Below, piece after piece: positions 1 to 8,261 of a stretch of DNA of 64,000 bases. The notes below the pieces were generated by a model. The model made no database searches. It worked only from the letters and a program-made list of their open reading frames with translations, and was not told the DNA's origin. The position numbers were made by a program, and so were the translations under genes. The stretch lies in NCBI GenBank assembly GCA_015698305.1, contig CP048620.1:770557-834556 (forward strand), read 5' to 3'. Each line of letters starts with the position of its first letter. Within the stretch, counting starts at the first letter, position 1. The stretch is from Candidatus Nitrohelix vancouverensis. Lineage in GTDB: Bacteria; Nitrospinota; Nitrospinia; Nitrospinales; VA-1.

Positions 1-220
1 AGATAGAACCCTCAATCTTACCCTTGCAAACGAGGGTGCCCACCTGAATCTCCGCTTTCAAATCCCCGGTCTCGCCCACGATCAAGGTATCGGCTGTTTC
101 GACCCGGCCTTCAAATTTTCCATCCATGCGCACCGCGCCCGTAAAGGACAAAACGCCCTTGAACACGGTGTCATCGCTCATATAGGCTTTAAGATTCTTA
201 TCGCCTGGCTTTGAGTTCAT
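1..220 (-). CDS. Bactofilin (polymer-forming cytoskeletal protein), 3' part beyond the window
   Basis: The frame opens at an ATG at 220 and stays open to base 1, so the C-terminal part lies outside the window. The visible 73 residues run from MNSKPGDKNLKAYMSDDTVF through regularly spaced Gly and hydrophobic positions (FKGVLSFTGAVRMDGKFEGRV, then LIVGETGDLKAEI). This is the right-handed beta-helix repeat pattern of bactofilins (DUF583). These proteins polymerise into filaments without a cofactor and act in cell shape, chromosome or ParAB positioning, or envelope assembly. It is oriented like parB and parA upstream of it, and bactofilins are known near par loci, which supports the call. Partial, so length cannot be judged. 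Confidence 0.8.
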   Translation of the reverse strand, partial: MNSKPGDKNLKAYMSDDTVFKGVLSFTGAVRMDGKFEGRVETADTLIVGETGDLKAEIQVGTLVCKGKIEGSI

Positions 221-351
221 CACAGATCCACCTTTCTATAGCGCCCGATCCGGCAAGATACAAACGTCAGGCAACTATAATCAATATACAGAGAATTAAA
301 AAATAAAAAACGTTTCATTCGACGGAATCCATCGCGTCATCCGTCGGCGCA

Positions 352-1224
352 TCATTCGCCTTGCACTTTAGGCAACTGCATTTCCTTCAAGCGTTCCAGA
401 TCGTCCAGGGAATAATAGCTGATGATCAATTTCCCGCCTTTCTTACCCGGACGAATTTCCACCTTTGCACCCAGCTTGCGCGCCATTTCCTTTTCAAGAT
501 CTTTGGTAAATATGTCCTTTTGGGCTTTTTTACTCGCAGTAACGGTTTTAGCCGCCTGATTTTTAACCGCGTTCTCGGTCTGCCGCACCGTCATGCCCTC
601 ATCTATAATTTTCCGTCTCAGAGCGTCCATTTGCGCCGCGGACTCCAGCCCCAGCAAGGCGCGGGCGTGCCCCATCGTCAAACGACCGGAAACGATATCT
701 TCCTGAACCGGACGCGGCAATTTCAGAAGCCGCAATGCATTGGTGATCGCCGTTCGGCTCCGCCCCATCGCCTCGCCGATCTGCTCCTGGGTGAGTTCAA
801 ACTCACTGGCCAGACGGTCAAAGGCCTCGGCTTCTTCAATCGGGTTCAAATCCTGACGATTCAGGTTTTCTATCAGAGCCAGCTTGAGGGACTGATCTGA
901 AGTCACTTCTTTTATAATGACCGGGATTTTCTTGAGTCCCGCCTTCTGGCTGGCGCGCCAGCGTCGCTCACCGACGATCAATTCATAACCGGATTCGCTC
1001 TTCTGCACGATGACCGGCTGAATGACGCCATGTTCCTTGATCGAACGCGCCAGTTCTTCCAGTTTTTCGTCGTCGAAATACTTTCGCGGCTGGCGAGCAT
1101 TCGGCGTGATTTCGCTGATCAGCATTTCCACCGCGCCGCCGGAGGGCGCATTCTGAGCGGCTGAGTCGAGATCAAAATCTGGAATCAGAGCGCTGATGCC
1201 TTTTCCTAACGCTTTTCTATTCAT
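352..1224 (-). CDS. parB: Chromosome-partitioning protein ParB
   Basis: 290 residues, normal length for a chromosomal ParB (Spo0J). The N-terminus MNRKALGKGISALIP is the ParA-interacting segment. The ParB/sulfiredoxin-like CTPase fold follows (about 33-125), with ARQPRKYFDDEKLEELARSI, the GERRWRAS motif and ENLNRQDLNPIEEA. An HTH (about 140-185, EQIGEAMGRSRTAITNALRLL) reads parS, and the C-terminal dimerisation domain ends the protein. It loads on parS, slides as a CTP clamp and stimulates ParA ATPase for origin segregation. Two perfect parS sites lie 1.2 kb upstream, beyond parA. The start codon is preceded by two tandem copies of its own leader, which encode small ORFs. No strong ribosome-binding site is visible, so coupling to those ORFs is plausible. 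Confidence 0.97.
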   Translation of the reverse strand: MNRKALGKGISALIPDFDLDSAAQNAPSGGAVEMLISEITPNARQPRKYFDDEKLEELARSIKEHGVIQPVIVQKSESGYELIVGERRWRASQKAGLKKIPVIIKEVTSDQSLKLALIENLNRQDLNPIEEAEAFDRLASEFELTQEQIGEAMGRSRTAITNALRLLKLPRPVQEDIVSGRLTMGHARALLGLESAAQMDALRRKIIDEGMTVRQTENAVKNQAAKTVTASKKAQKDIFTKDLEKEMARKLGAKVEIRPGKKGGKLIISYYSLDDLERLKEMQLPKVQGE

Positions 1225-1228
1225 AAGT

Positions 1229-1300
1229 TTACAGGCTCAAAGGATCCATATTAATTTTTGGAGAAACACCCGCCCACTCTTTGAAAATTTTTCTATTCAT
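1229..1300 (-). CDS. Small leader ORF B upstream of parB (23 residues)
   Basis: ATG at 1300, TAA at 1229-1231, then four bases to the parB ATG at 1224. The peptide begins MNRKIFKEWAGVSPKI and ends NMDPLSL. It differs from ORF A at three residues (AG for KS in the middle, S for K near the end). Its stop sits where a ribosome could reinitiate at parB, so it may modulate ParB dosage. Whether it is translated cannot be told from sequence. Confidence 0.4.
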   Translation of the reverse strand: MNRKIFKEWAGVSPKINMDPLSL

Positions 1301-1304
1301 AGGC

Positions 1305-1376
1305 TTACAGTTTTAAAGGATCCATATTAATTTTTGGAGAAACGCTCTTCCACTCTTTGAAAATTTTTCTATTCAT
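1305..1376 (-). CDS. Small leader ORF A upstream of parB (23 residues)
   Basis: ATG at 1376, TAA at 1305-1307. The peptide begins MNRKIFKEWKSVSPKI and ends NMDPLKL. It shares MNRK with ParB and is almost identical to ORF B downstream. Four bases separate its stop from the next ATG, which suits translational reinitiation. No clear Shine-Dalgarno sequence precedes it. Lack of indels between the two copies suggests that the reading frame, or at least the spacing, is kept. Function unknown. It could be only a by-product of slippage. Confidence 0.4.
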   Translation of the reverse strand: MNRKIFKEWKSVSPKINMDPLKL

Positions 1377-1454
1377 AGTCTTGATACTTGTATTCTCGGG
1401 TTTAGCTTGGGTCGGCCAGCGCCGCCCTCTTCCAGCATTCCTCTGTCCATGCGC

Positions 1455-2246
1455 TCACTCGCTCCCTTCCGGCGCCAGGGTCAATTTTGAGCGAGCGATG
1501 ATTTCCTGGGCCAGCTCCACATAAGAATCCGAACCTTTACTGCGACTGGCGTATAAAATGATCGGCTTGCCGTGACTGGGCGCTTCGCTGAGGCGGACAT
1601 TGCGCGGAATAACGGTTTTGAGCAGATAATCCTTGAAATAGGCTTCCACCTGCTCTTTGACCTGAGTCGTCAACAAGGTTCGTGAATCGTACATCGTCAG
1701 CAAAATACCTTCGACGCGAAGCTCCGGGTTCAATGACTGCTTCACCCGCTTGAGCGTTTTGAGAAGATGACTCAATCCCTGCAAGGCATAATATTCGCAT
1801 TGCATCGGAATGAGAACCGATTGCGCCACGGTGAGGGCGTTGAGAGTGAGCAGTCCCAACGACGGCGGGCAATCGATAAAAATATAATCGTATTCCTCGC
1901 CGCTTCCGTTCAGAGCCTGCTTCAATTTCGACTCGCGCTCCGGCTGGTTGACCAGCTCGATTTCCGCTCCCGCCAGATCAACAGACGATGGAGCGACCTT
2001 AAGCGTATCAATGTCAGTGGGATAGGTTGCCTGAGAGAGATTGGCCTGACCGAGTATAATATCGTAGATGCCCTTTTGCGACTCGTCAATAGCCACGCCC
2101 AGACCCGAAGAAGCGTTGGCTTGCGGGTCCAGATCGATCAGCAGGACTTTTCTTCCAGACAATGCGATGCAAGCCGCCAGGTTGATTGCCGTGGTTGTCT
2201 TGGCCACCCCACCCTTTTGATTGGCAACACAAATGATTTTTCCCAT
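1455..2246 (-). CDS. parA: Chromosome-partitioning ATPase ParA (Soj type)
   Basis: 263 residues. The deviant Walker A motif [14 protein letters not shown] starts at residue 11 and carries the signature lysine, here with Ala before Lys instead of the usual Gly. Walker A' [10 protein letters not shown] (about 38-47) and Walker [12 protein letters not shown] (about 121-131) are intact. There is no N-terminal HTH, so this is the short chromosomal (type Ib-like) form. It binds DNA non-specifically as an ATP dimer and is released by ParB, which pulls the origin region. It lies between parS/rsmG and parB, all on the minus strand. About 80 bp separate its stop from the small ORFs before parB. Confidence 0.97.
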   Translation of the reverse strand: MGKIICVANQKGGVAKTTTAINLAACIALSGRKVLLIDLDPQANASSGLGVAIDESQKGIYDIILGQANLSQATYPTDIDTLKVAPSSVDLAGAEIELVNQPERESKLKQALNGSGEEYDYIFIDCPPSLGLLTLNALTVAQSVLIPMQCEYYALQGLSHLLKTLKRVKQSLNPELRVEGILLTMYDSRTLLTTQVKEQVEAYFKDYLLKTVIPRNVRLSEAPSHGKPIILYASRSKGSDSYVELAQEIIARSKLTLAPEGSE

Positions 2247-2382
2247 AGCCGACGATCACCTTTGTAAGAATCCCATCAAATTTAGCACAATTATGCAGTA
2301 GCAACTACTTAAAGATGGAGAGACCGAACCATTTTTTGCATTATAACTTGATTCTTCGACGGATAGGAATCATCCCGACAGA

Positions 2383-2398
2383 TGTTTCACGTGAAACA
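2383..2398. promoter_or_regulatory. parS site 1
   Basis: Perfect 16-bp palindrome TGTTTCACGTGAAACA, identical to the bacterial parS consensus bound by ParB. It lies in the parA-rsmG intergenic region, 38 bp from a second perfect copy. Confidence 0.97.
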
Positions 2399-2435
2399 TT
2401 CAATCCCCTATCGTCGCAGAACGGAAAAAGATGAA

Positions 2436-2451
2436 TGTTTCACGTGAAACA
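2436..2451. promoter_or_regulatory. parS site 2
   Basis: Second perfect copy of TGTTTCACGTGAAACA, seven bases beyond the rsmG stop codon. Start-to-start spacing from site 1 is 53 bp, about five helical turns, so both could seed one ParB nucleation complex. Confidence 0.97.
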
Positions 2452-2458
2452 TTCTGCG

Positions 2459-3109
2459 CTATGAGTCGACAGTCTTTTGAATTTGAAGGATGTAGGAGCG
2501 CCTGCCTTCATAGCCGTCATAAGCGATCTGCCGGAACAAGTTCCAGCCGGACTGGCTGGCAAGGTATTCAAGCTCTTCCTCTCCGGCTTCTTTCTGAACA
2601 TAGATAAAACCGCCCTCTTCCAAATAGAGGGAGCCGACTTCGAGATTGTCAGGCAGGGAGGAGAATCCGCGAAACAGGACGGCTTGGAAGGGCTCTGAGA
2701 ATTCCGAAACTATCTCTTCGGCACGGCCTTCATGGGTTTTGCTCCCTGTAAGCTCCAATTGACGGCTGGCGTGGCGCAAGAAACTACAGCGCTTGCGTCG
2801 GGATTCAATGAAAGTCATGGAATTTTCAGGAAACAGGATGCGTACGGGAATACCGGGGAATCCGCCGCCGCTCCCAATATCCACACATTTCAGGCCGGAA
2901 TGCATCAAGCGAGCGAATTGGAGGGAATCGAACAGGTGCCGTTTGATGATGAATTCCGGGCGGGAATCGGAGGTCAACCGGACCTTGCTGTTCCAGGACA
3001 CCAACTCGGAAATGTAGCGGCTGAGCTGACTGCGCGCCGAATCGCTGAAACGACTCTGCAATTCCTGAAAGTCTGCATGATCGCATACCTGCCGAAGCCA
3101 TGGGTCCAT
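2459..3109 (-). CDS. rsmG: 16S rRNA (guanine-527-N7)-methyltransferase RsmG (GidB)
   Basis: 216 residues from the ATG at 3109 (MDPWLRQVCDHADF). A TTG at 3142 would add 11 residues; neither start has a clear ribosome-binding site and ATG is preferred. The RsmG features are KRHLFDSLQFARLM, the AdoMet-binding loop CVDIGSGGGFPGIPVRILFP and ESRRKRCSFLRHASRQLEL. The enzyme methylates N7 of G527 in 16S rRNA, and loss gives low-level streptomycin resistance in other species. It is a usual partner of parA and parB near the origin. It lies 33-66 bp downstream of etfA, depending on the start chosen, so it may be co-transcribed with it. Confidence 0.93.
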   Translation of the reverse strand: MDPWLRQVCDHADFQELQSRFSDSARSQLSRYISELVSWNSKVRLTSDSRPEFIIKRHLFDSLQFARLMHSGLKCVDIGSGGGFPGIPVRILFPENSMTFIESRRKRCSFLRHASRQLELTGSKTHEGRAEEIVSEFSEPFQAVLFRGFSSLPDNLEVGSLYLEEGGFIYVQKEAGEEELEYLASQSGWNLFRQIAYDGYEGRRSYILQIQKTVDS

Positions 3110-3174
3110 AGAGAAAGTTCTCTGAAAAGGAGGGCGCCGCAAAGCGACGCAGTGTTCGATAAGGGGGGAGACTT

Positions 3175-4170
3175 TTAGCTGTTGAGAATTTTTTTAAACT
3201 CTTCGTTCAACAAGGGGACGACGGTCAGGGCGTCGCCGACGATGCCATAGTGTGCAATGGAAAAAATCGCCGCGTGGGGATCGCTGTTGATAGCGACGAT
3301 GCACTTGGAGGCGGACATACCCGCCTGATGCTGAATGGCGCCGGAAATACCGCAGGCTATATAAAGGTCGGGTGATACGGTGCGCCCGGTCTGCCCGACC
3401 TGATTCGAGTAATCGCGCCAGCCATTATCGACGACGGGGCGACTGGCCCCCACCGCGCCGCCCAGCGTATGGGCCAGCTCTTCGAGTAATTTGAAATTCT
3501 CGGCATTCTGCATTCCCAGTCCGCCAGACACCACAACCCGCGCTTCGGTGATATCGAGATCGCCGGAACCGGCAATCACTTCTTTGACGATCAAGGCAAT
3601 GGTGTCTTTCAGCGTTGGAAGCTCTTCGCAAATCAGTTCACTCTCCACCTTCGATTCATCCGCAGAATCCGGGCGAAAGACATTGGCCCGGAGAGTCAGA
3701 ATATGCGCGCCCTCTCCCTTGAGAAGGGTTGTGGCGTAAGCCTTGCCGGAATAAATCGGGCGTTTCACACTGAGACCTTGAGCCGACATCTCCAGCCCAA
3801 CGCAATCGCCCGCATAGCCGGTCAGCAATTGCGCCGACAGGGCCGCGCCGAGTTCCTTGCCGTGGTTGTTTGACGCCAGAAGAAAGGCCAAGGGTTTGCC
3901 CTGCTCGATGCGTTCGGCCAGAGCCTGGCGGATGATCTGCGAATTGAACAATTCAAAATCGTCGCCTTGCAGTACGTGAACCCGGTCGGCGCCCAGAGCT
4001 TTCAGGGAATCCGCGTCGTAGCCGCCAACGCGAGCGCAGACAAAGGCTTCCACCGGAGCGCCGTTTGCCGTAGCAAGGTGACGCGCGGCAAAGATCAATT
4101 CACTGGCAACGGGCTTGGGCCGGCCTTCATTCAACTCAATATAAACCCAAATGGGTCGTGATGCGTTCAT
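3175..4170 (-). CDS. etfA: Electron transfer flavoprotein alpha subunit
   Basis: 331 residues. The C-terminal FAD-binding domain is clear: VVSGGLGMQNAENFKLLEELAH, VGASRPVVDNGWRDYSNQVG, TGRTVSPDLYIACGISGAIQH and AINSDPHAAIFSIAHYGIVG. The N-terminal half has the Rossmann-like ETF domain. With EtfB it accepts electrons from acyl-CoA or other dehydrogenases and passes them to the quinone pool, or takes part in bifurcation. No ETF-quinone oxidoreductase or dehydrogenase is next to it, so the partner is unknown. The order on the minus strand is etfB, a small membrane protein, then etfA. Confidence 0.95.
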   Translation of the reverse strand: MNASRPIWVYIELNEGRPKPVASELIFAARHLATANGAPVEAFVCARVGGYDADSLKALGADRVHVLQGDDFELFNSQIIRQALAERIEQGKPLAFLLASNNHGKELGAALSAQLLTGYAGDCVGLEMSAQGLSVKRPIYSGKAYATTLLKGEGAHILTLRANVFRPDSADESKVESELICEELPTLKDTIALIVKEVIAGSGDLDITEARVVVSGGLGMQNAENFKLLEELAHTLGGAVGASRPVVDNGWRDYSNQVGQTGRTVSPDLYIACGISGAIQHQAGMSASKCIVAINSDPHAAIFSIAHYGIVGDALTVVPLLNEEFKKILNS

Positions 4171-4211
4171 AAGTCTCTAAATTTTTTTGCCCGAACGGGC
4201 TTTTATTGTAA

Positions 4212-4400
4212 TTAATATTTGCCTGGGGGACGGAAGATGGGCAAATCCAGTATCCACTGGACGTCCCAAATCTCGCCGACCGTACCGAGAGCGAGCAGGC
4301 AGACGTAGAGCGTCAGCAGGCCCAGCCCCAGTTCGGCCCGGCGCTGGCAGGCTTTCTCTTTAAGGCGGGAGAAAAATCCGGAATTGTCTTGTTCATTCAT
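4212..4400 (-). CDS. Small single-pass membrane protein between etfB and etfA
   Basis: 62 residues from the ATG at 4400 (MNEQDNSGFF). A TTG at 4412 would add four residues. A GGAAAGG lies 13 nt upstream of the ATG. After a basic, charged segment (SRLKEKACQRRAE) comes one hydrophobic helix (LGLGLLTLYVCLLALGTVGE), then a short WDVQWILDLPIF tail. I do not recognise the family. Position inside the etf operon, 42 bp before etfA, suggests a membrane tether or partner for ETF, but that is inference. Confidence 0.6.
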   Translation of the reverse strand: MNEQDNSGFFSRLKEKACQRRAELGLGLLTLYVCLLALGTVGEIWDVQWILDLPIFRPPGKY

Positions 4401-4509
4401 AAATGAAAACAAACCTTTCCAAAACTTCGAAAACTTTATTAAATAAACAGTTCCTTCTTATTCAGCAAGGAAAGACGTTTGGTCCCATTAGAAAAAAACG
4501 CCAACTTTG

Positions 4510-5289
4510 CTAGACAACCTTTTCTTTGTTTCTCAGCAAGGCAACCAGTTCCCGCGCCTGATCCGCCGCCTCGCCTTGCACCATATGAGCCGACTCATGT
4601 GCAGGGGGAAGCGCCAATTCAGCCGCCGAGGCAAAATGAAAGCCTTGAGAAAAATCTGAAGCCAGTTGCAAATCTGCCGCTGTCAGGACTTCTACGGTTT
4701 TTTTCTTCGCCGCCATGATGCCCTTCAAGGAAGGCAAACGCGGCAAGTTGAGTCCCTTCTGACAAGTGAGCAAAAGAGGAAGCGGGCATTCAAGAATTTC
4801 AGAGCCGCCTTCAATCTGCCGCGTCGCCGTCGCGCGCTTGTAATCTTCGGAAAATTCGAGGCGCGTGACCACCGATACACAAGGGATTCCCAGAAACACA
4901 GCCAACGCAGGCCCTGCCTGGGCGCGATCCCAATCCACCGCCTGTCTTCCGCACAGAATCAGATCGTAAGACTCCCGCTCAATCGCTTTCGAGAGAACGT
5001 GGGCAATGCCCAGACCTTCGAGCGAGTCAAAAAGCGGATCGCATAAATGCAAGGCGCGATCAGCGCCCATGGCCAGAGCGGACTTGAGGACTTCCGCATT
5101 GGGGCCGATCGAGATAGCCAGAATCTCGGTCTCTGGATGTCTGTCCTTGATGAGCTTGGCTTCTTCGACCGCAAACTCGTCATAAGGATTCATGATCCGC
5201 GCCGCCCCCGGCGCATGCACGCTCCCATCCTTGATCTCCACCTTGGCGGCAGTATCCAGCGTCTGTTTGACGCAAACAATGATTTTCAT
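4510..5289 (-). CDS. etfB: Electron transfer flavoprotein beta subunit
   Basis: 259 residues, normal length. It starts MKIIVCVKQTLDTAAKVEI and holds MNPYDEFAVEEAKLIKD, ISIGPNAEVLKSALAMGADRA, LILCGRQAVDWDRAQAGPALA and the recognition-loop region VVTRLEFSEDYKRATATRQIEGG. The C-terminal part, where the alpha-subunit contact arm normally lies, has the MAAKKKTVEVL segment. It binds AMP or a second FAD and docks the electron donor. First gene of the etfB, small protein, etfA set on the minus strand. Confidence 0.95.
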   Translation of the reverse strand: MKIIVCVKQTLDTAAKVEIKDGSVHAPGAARIMNPYDEFAVEEAKLIKDRHPETEILAISIGPNAEVLKSALAMGADRALHLCDPLFDSLEGLGIAHVLSKAIERESYDLILCGRQAVDWDRAQAGPALAVFLGIPCVSVVTRLEFSEDYKRATATRQIEGGSEILECPLPLLLTCQKGLNLPRLPSLKGIMAAKKKTVEVLTAADLQLASDFSQGFHFASAAELALPPAHESAHMVQGEAADQARELVALLRNKEKVV

Positions 5290-5664
5290 AATTTCAATAT
5301 TCGGTTAAGAGCTGGCGTGAAAAATCGAACCATCTATAGAAAAGAATTCAACTCGCCTGAACGCTGAATCGCGGGCTGTGGCCCGGCGATGCCAAAGGTC
5401 CAGACGCCAGAAACGATTTAGCCTGAAAACAACCTGCAAATCATTTTAGTATAGAATCATAGCAGGCAAAACCATTATAAAAAAGAATATGAAATTGTCC
5501 ATGACAAGCGCAAGAATTATAGAAAACAAACGGAACTTTCTGGCGCTCGCCTGATAAAAAAAGAATATGAAATTCTCTAAGGCCCACACAAAAAATAGAG
5601 AGAGAGAAAGGCGCATCACAGCGCCCAGCCCCGTCCTGTTGAATTTCCAAATGAGCCGTCCTGC
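5290..5664. other. Intergenic region with a duplicated AT-rich start-like motif
   Basis: About 375 bp between divergent etfB and the 5665 gene. It holds two copies of a segment reading ATAAAAAAGAATATGAAATT (the second with one extra A), 78 bp apart. Each contains an ATG that opens a short ORF on the plus strand (5489-5554, 21 residues; 5567-5671, 34 residues). The second ORF stop overlaps the ATG at 5665 as ATGCTGA. No strong promoter is seen. Confidence 0.45.
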
Positions 5665-7188
5665 ATGCTGAAGGCGCTCGGAAATCTGAAGCCTCTTCAT
5701 GCGCCCGCATTCCTGCTGGCAATGTGTCTGCTCTGCGCCTTCAATGCCTTTTCGCTGACCACCGCAGACCCCGACCTCTGGGGACATATCAAATTTGGCG
5801 AAAGCGCATGGCAGGAAGGCGCCTTGCCGAGCGAAGAAAACTATTCCTATACTGCGCCGGGGCATCGCTGGATCAATCACGAATGGCTGACGGAAATACT
5901 CTTCTATAAAATATTTTCGATCTTCGGCTCCGGCGGACTACTGGTTATGAAAATGCTGATCGGCCTGTTCATCGTCGAAAGGCTGGCCCGGCTGGCCTTT
6001 GTGAAGGACAAACCGCGACGCAATAGCGCCTGCCTGATCATTATTGTATTGCTGACCTTCATCCTCGCCCCCGGATTCATGCCGCGCCCGCATCTCATGA
6101 CCTATATCGGGATCGCCTTGCTGACCCTTAGTTTAGGCAAGGCCTTTCAGGGCAATGAAAAAGCGCTGATCTATATTCCCATCATTTTTCTATTCTGGGT
6201 GAACATGCACGGCGGCGTGGTTGCCGGTCTGGCCATTGCCTGCGTGGCGCTGGGCTATGGCGTTGTAGAAAAAATACGAACAGATCAGGCGCCCGGATTA
6301 TGGATCGCAACTCTGGCGGCGACAATCGCGATTTGTCTGGTGAATCCTTACGGATATCATTTATGGAATTTCTTTGCGCAGACCCTGAGCGTTCCGAGAA
6401 ATATCACAGAATGGAATGGCATTCCCTTCGACACCATGCATTTCTGGCAGTTCAAGTTGTATACGATCCTCTTCATCGGACTCTGGCTCTTCGATAAGAA
6501 AAAATGGGGCTGGCAGGTCTGGGTGATTGCGCCCGCCATCTACTTTGCCTTCAAGCACCAGCGCCATATTCCCCTGGCGGCGATTTTAATGGCGCCTTAT
6601 CTGATCGCAAGAATATCAGAACTGGCGGAAACAAAATTCCGCCTCTACACCGCGTCCATTCATTTGCATAACGGCTTGCTGGTCGGCATGCTTCTCTTTG
6701 CAGGGTCGCAGTTGGGAATCGGACTCATGAAAAACGCATCTGCCCAGTTCAAGCTCCTCGCGCCCCCGCAAACTTACCCGGTCTACGCCGCGCGATTCAT
6801 GCATTCGAACGATATCAGCGGCAATCTATGGAACCCGCTGGACTGGGGTGAATACCTGATATGGAAAACGCCGGGTTCCAGGGTGTCGGTGGACGGGCGT
6901 TTCCGCACCGCCTATCCCGAGGAAGTGATTCAGGATCATTTCGATTTCGCTTCCGGTCAACCCGGCTGGCAGGCCCTGCTTGAAAAATATCCGACCGAAT
7001 TGGTTCTGGCCCGAAAACGCGACGGGACGCATCTCCGCATGAACCAACTGCCCGGCTGGGTCAAAATCTATGAAGACCTGATCTGTGTGTTGTATGTGAA
7101 GAACGATCCCAGACTCGCCCTATGGGAGCGCATGAAGAAAGGGCCCTTCATTCGCGACGAATCATTGCCCGACTTTCATTTTCCATAA
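5665..7188 (+). CDS. Polytopic membrane protein, GT39/PMT-like glycosyltransferase fold
   Basis: 507 residues with about ten hydrophobic segments. The first periplasmic loop reads DPDLWGHIKFGE, then PSEENYSYTAPGHRWINHEWLTEI. The acidic DPDLW...H motif followed by W-x-x-H-E-W-L is typical of membrane proteins related to the mannosyltransferase/GT-C families. The C-terminal soluble tail (LWNPLDWGEYLIWKTPGSRVSVDGRFRTAYPEE) matches what is seen in the same uncharacterised group. A lipid-linked sugar transfer role is likely, with unknown substrate. A GTG or ATG further in (ATG at 5722) is possible, but 5665 keeps the first helix. No neighbours hint at a pathway. Confidence 0.65.
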   Translation: MLKALGNLKPLHAPAFLLAMCLLCAFNAFSLTTADPDLWGHIKFGESAWQEGALPSEENYSYTAPGHRWINHEWLTEILFYKIFSIFGSGGLLVMKMLIGLFIVERLARLAFVKDKPRRNSACLIIIVLLTFILAPGFMPRPHLMTYIGIALLTLSLGKAFQGNEKALIYIPIIFLFWVNMHGGVVAGLAIACVALGYGVVEKIRTDQAPGLWIATLAATIAICLVNPYGYHLWNFFAQTLSVPRNITEWNGIPFDTMHFWQFKLYTILFIGLWLFDKKKWGWQVWVIAPAIYFAFKHQRHIPLAAILMAPYLIARISELAETKFRLYTASIHLHNGLLVGMLLFAGSQLGIGLMKNASAQFKLLAPPQTYPVYAARFMHSNDISGNLWNPLDWGEYLIWKTPGSRVSVDGRFRTAYPEEVIQDHFDFASGQPGWQALLEKYPTELVLARKRDGTHLRMNQLPGWVKIYEDLICVLYVKNDPRLALWERMKKGPFIRDESLPDFHFP

Positions 7189-7216
7189 AACCAAACCGCA
7201 CAGCGCGGCAGTATAA

Positions 7217-8260
7217 TTAGAAAATGAAAATCATTCCGAGGTGGTAGAGAATCATAAAAATGAGCAGGCTGGCCATAACGATGTGCAACCAGAGCCATTG
7301 CCTCAGGAACCACTGCAGACTGGCGTGGACGTCGAGCTGTTGTTTTTCCTTGTAGAGTTTCTTGATTTCCACAAGCACCAGTTTTTCGTCGTCGTTCAGG
7401 AACTGCTGGAGATTGTCGAATTTATGCAAGCGTTCGGGCAGGCCCGCAGAGGAGCTGAAAAAATACTGCATTGAGGGCTTGGGGCCTTCAAAAAAGGGAA
7501 GCACGTATTGCTCGCAGAAACTCGAGAGCGTTTTGGAAATCGGCTCGCCTTTGCCCCGATCCATCAGATCGTTAATCTTCAGACGCAGGGACTCGACCAC
7601 TTGCGGAATTTTTTCGTAGATCACTTCCGTGTCCAGGTCCGCCAGTTTCACAGGGATCACCCGTTGCAGGTTGACGCCGAGGATTCCCAGAGCAATGAAC
7701 AGCGTGAACAACAGGAACAAACAATAAGAAAACAGGCCGTTGGGCAGGCTCAAATCCAGATGGAACATAAACAAAATCATCGCGGCGATTCCCGAATAGA
7801 TATGGATATGCATCCAGAGCCGGGAGCGCCCCCATTTTTTAAAGGGAGCGAGGTATTTTTTCAGCTTGAACGCCGCCGCCAGGACGATCAGGAACAACAT
7901 GGCGGAGCCGGAAATGAGGCGTTCATCGTCCAGATTGAGGCGCACGTCGTTGATATAATAGGCGGAAATAGCGACGCCCAGCAGACTGTTGAGCACGATG
8001 CCCGTGCAATGACTGCTTTTTTTCAAATTACCCAGCGCGAACGCGGCGCAATACAAGGACAAGGCCAATCCATAATGCCCGGCGTTGATCGGGATGATCT
8101 TCTGGCCCTTCATCCACATCAGTGAAAACAGAACCAGCACAAAGAACCAGCCCCAAAGGCGCAAATCCCTCGATTGGGAATAGGGCGTCAGATGGCCTTT
8201 CCAGAATTGTTCGAGCCAGGGGTCGTCGTAGCGCTGGGGCAATGGCGTTTGGTTTGACAT
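7217..8260 (-). CDS. Dihaem b-type transmembrane protein, ferric-reductase/NOX-like
   Basis: 347 residues from the ATG at 8260 (MSNQTPLPQRYDDP). An upstream in-frame start would overlap the preceding gene and is rejected. About seven hydrophobic segments. Two histidine pairs are spaced exactly H-X13-H: His153/His167 in WMHIHIYSGIAAMILFMFH and His326/His340 in LHIVMASLLIFMILYH. That spacing places two b haems across the membrane, as in ferric reductases and NADPH oxidases. A cytosolic-looking helical segment (about 206-320) lies between the pairs. It starts 1 nt after the stop of the flavin reductase fusion gene, so the two are almost certainly one functional unit. Inferred role: electron transfer across the inner membrane. 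Confidence 0.7.
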   Translation of the reverse strand: MSNQTPLPQRYDDPWLEQFWKGHLTPYSQSRDLRLWGWFFVLVLFSLMWMKGQKIIPINAGHYGLALSLYCAAFALGNLKKSSHCTGIVLNSLLGVAISAYYINDVRLNLDDERLISGSAMLFLIVLAAAFKLKKYLAPFKKWGRSRLWMHIHIYSGIAAMILFMFHLDLSLPNGLFSYCLFLLFTLFIALGILGVNLQRVIPVKLADLDTEVIYEKIPQVVESLRLKINDLMDRGKGEPISKTLSSFCEQYVLPFFEGPKPSMQYFFSSSAGLPERLHKFDNLQQFLNDDEKLVLVEIKKLYKEKQQLDVHASLQWFLRQWLWLHIVMASLLIFMILYHLGMIFIF

Positions 8261-8261
8261 A

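Larger units (their letters stand above)
1225..1376 (-). repeat. 76-bp tandem duplication of the parB leader and start codon
   Basis: Two adjacent 76-bp copies (1225-1300 and 1301-1376) differ at about ten positions and carry no indels. Each ends with the 12 nt that also begin parB (ATGAATAGAAAA on the minus strand). The duplication therefore took in the parB start codon and the first four codons. Each copy is an ORF with its own stop, described separately. Confidence 0.9.
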
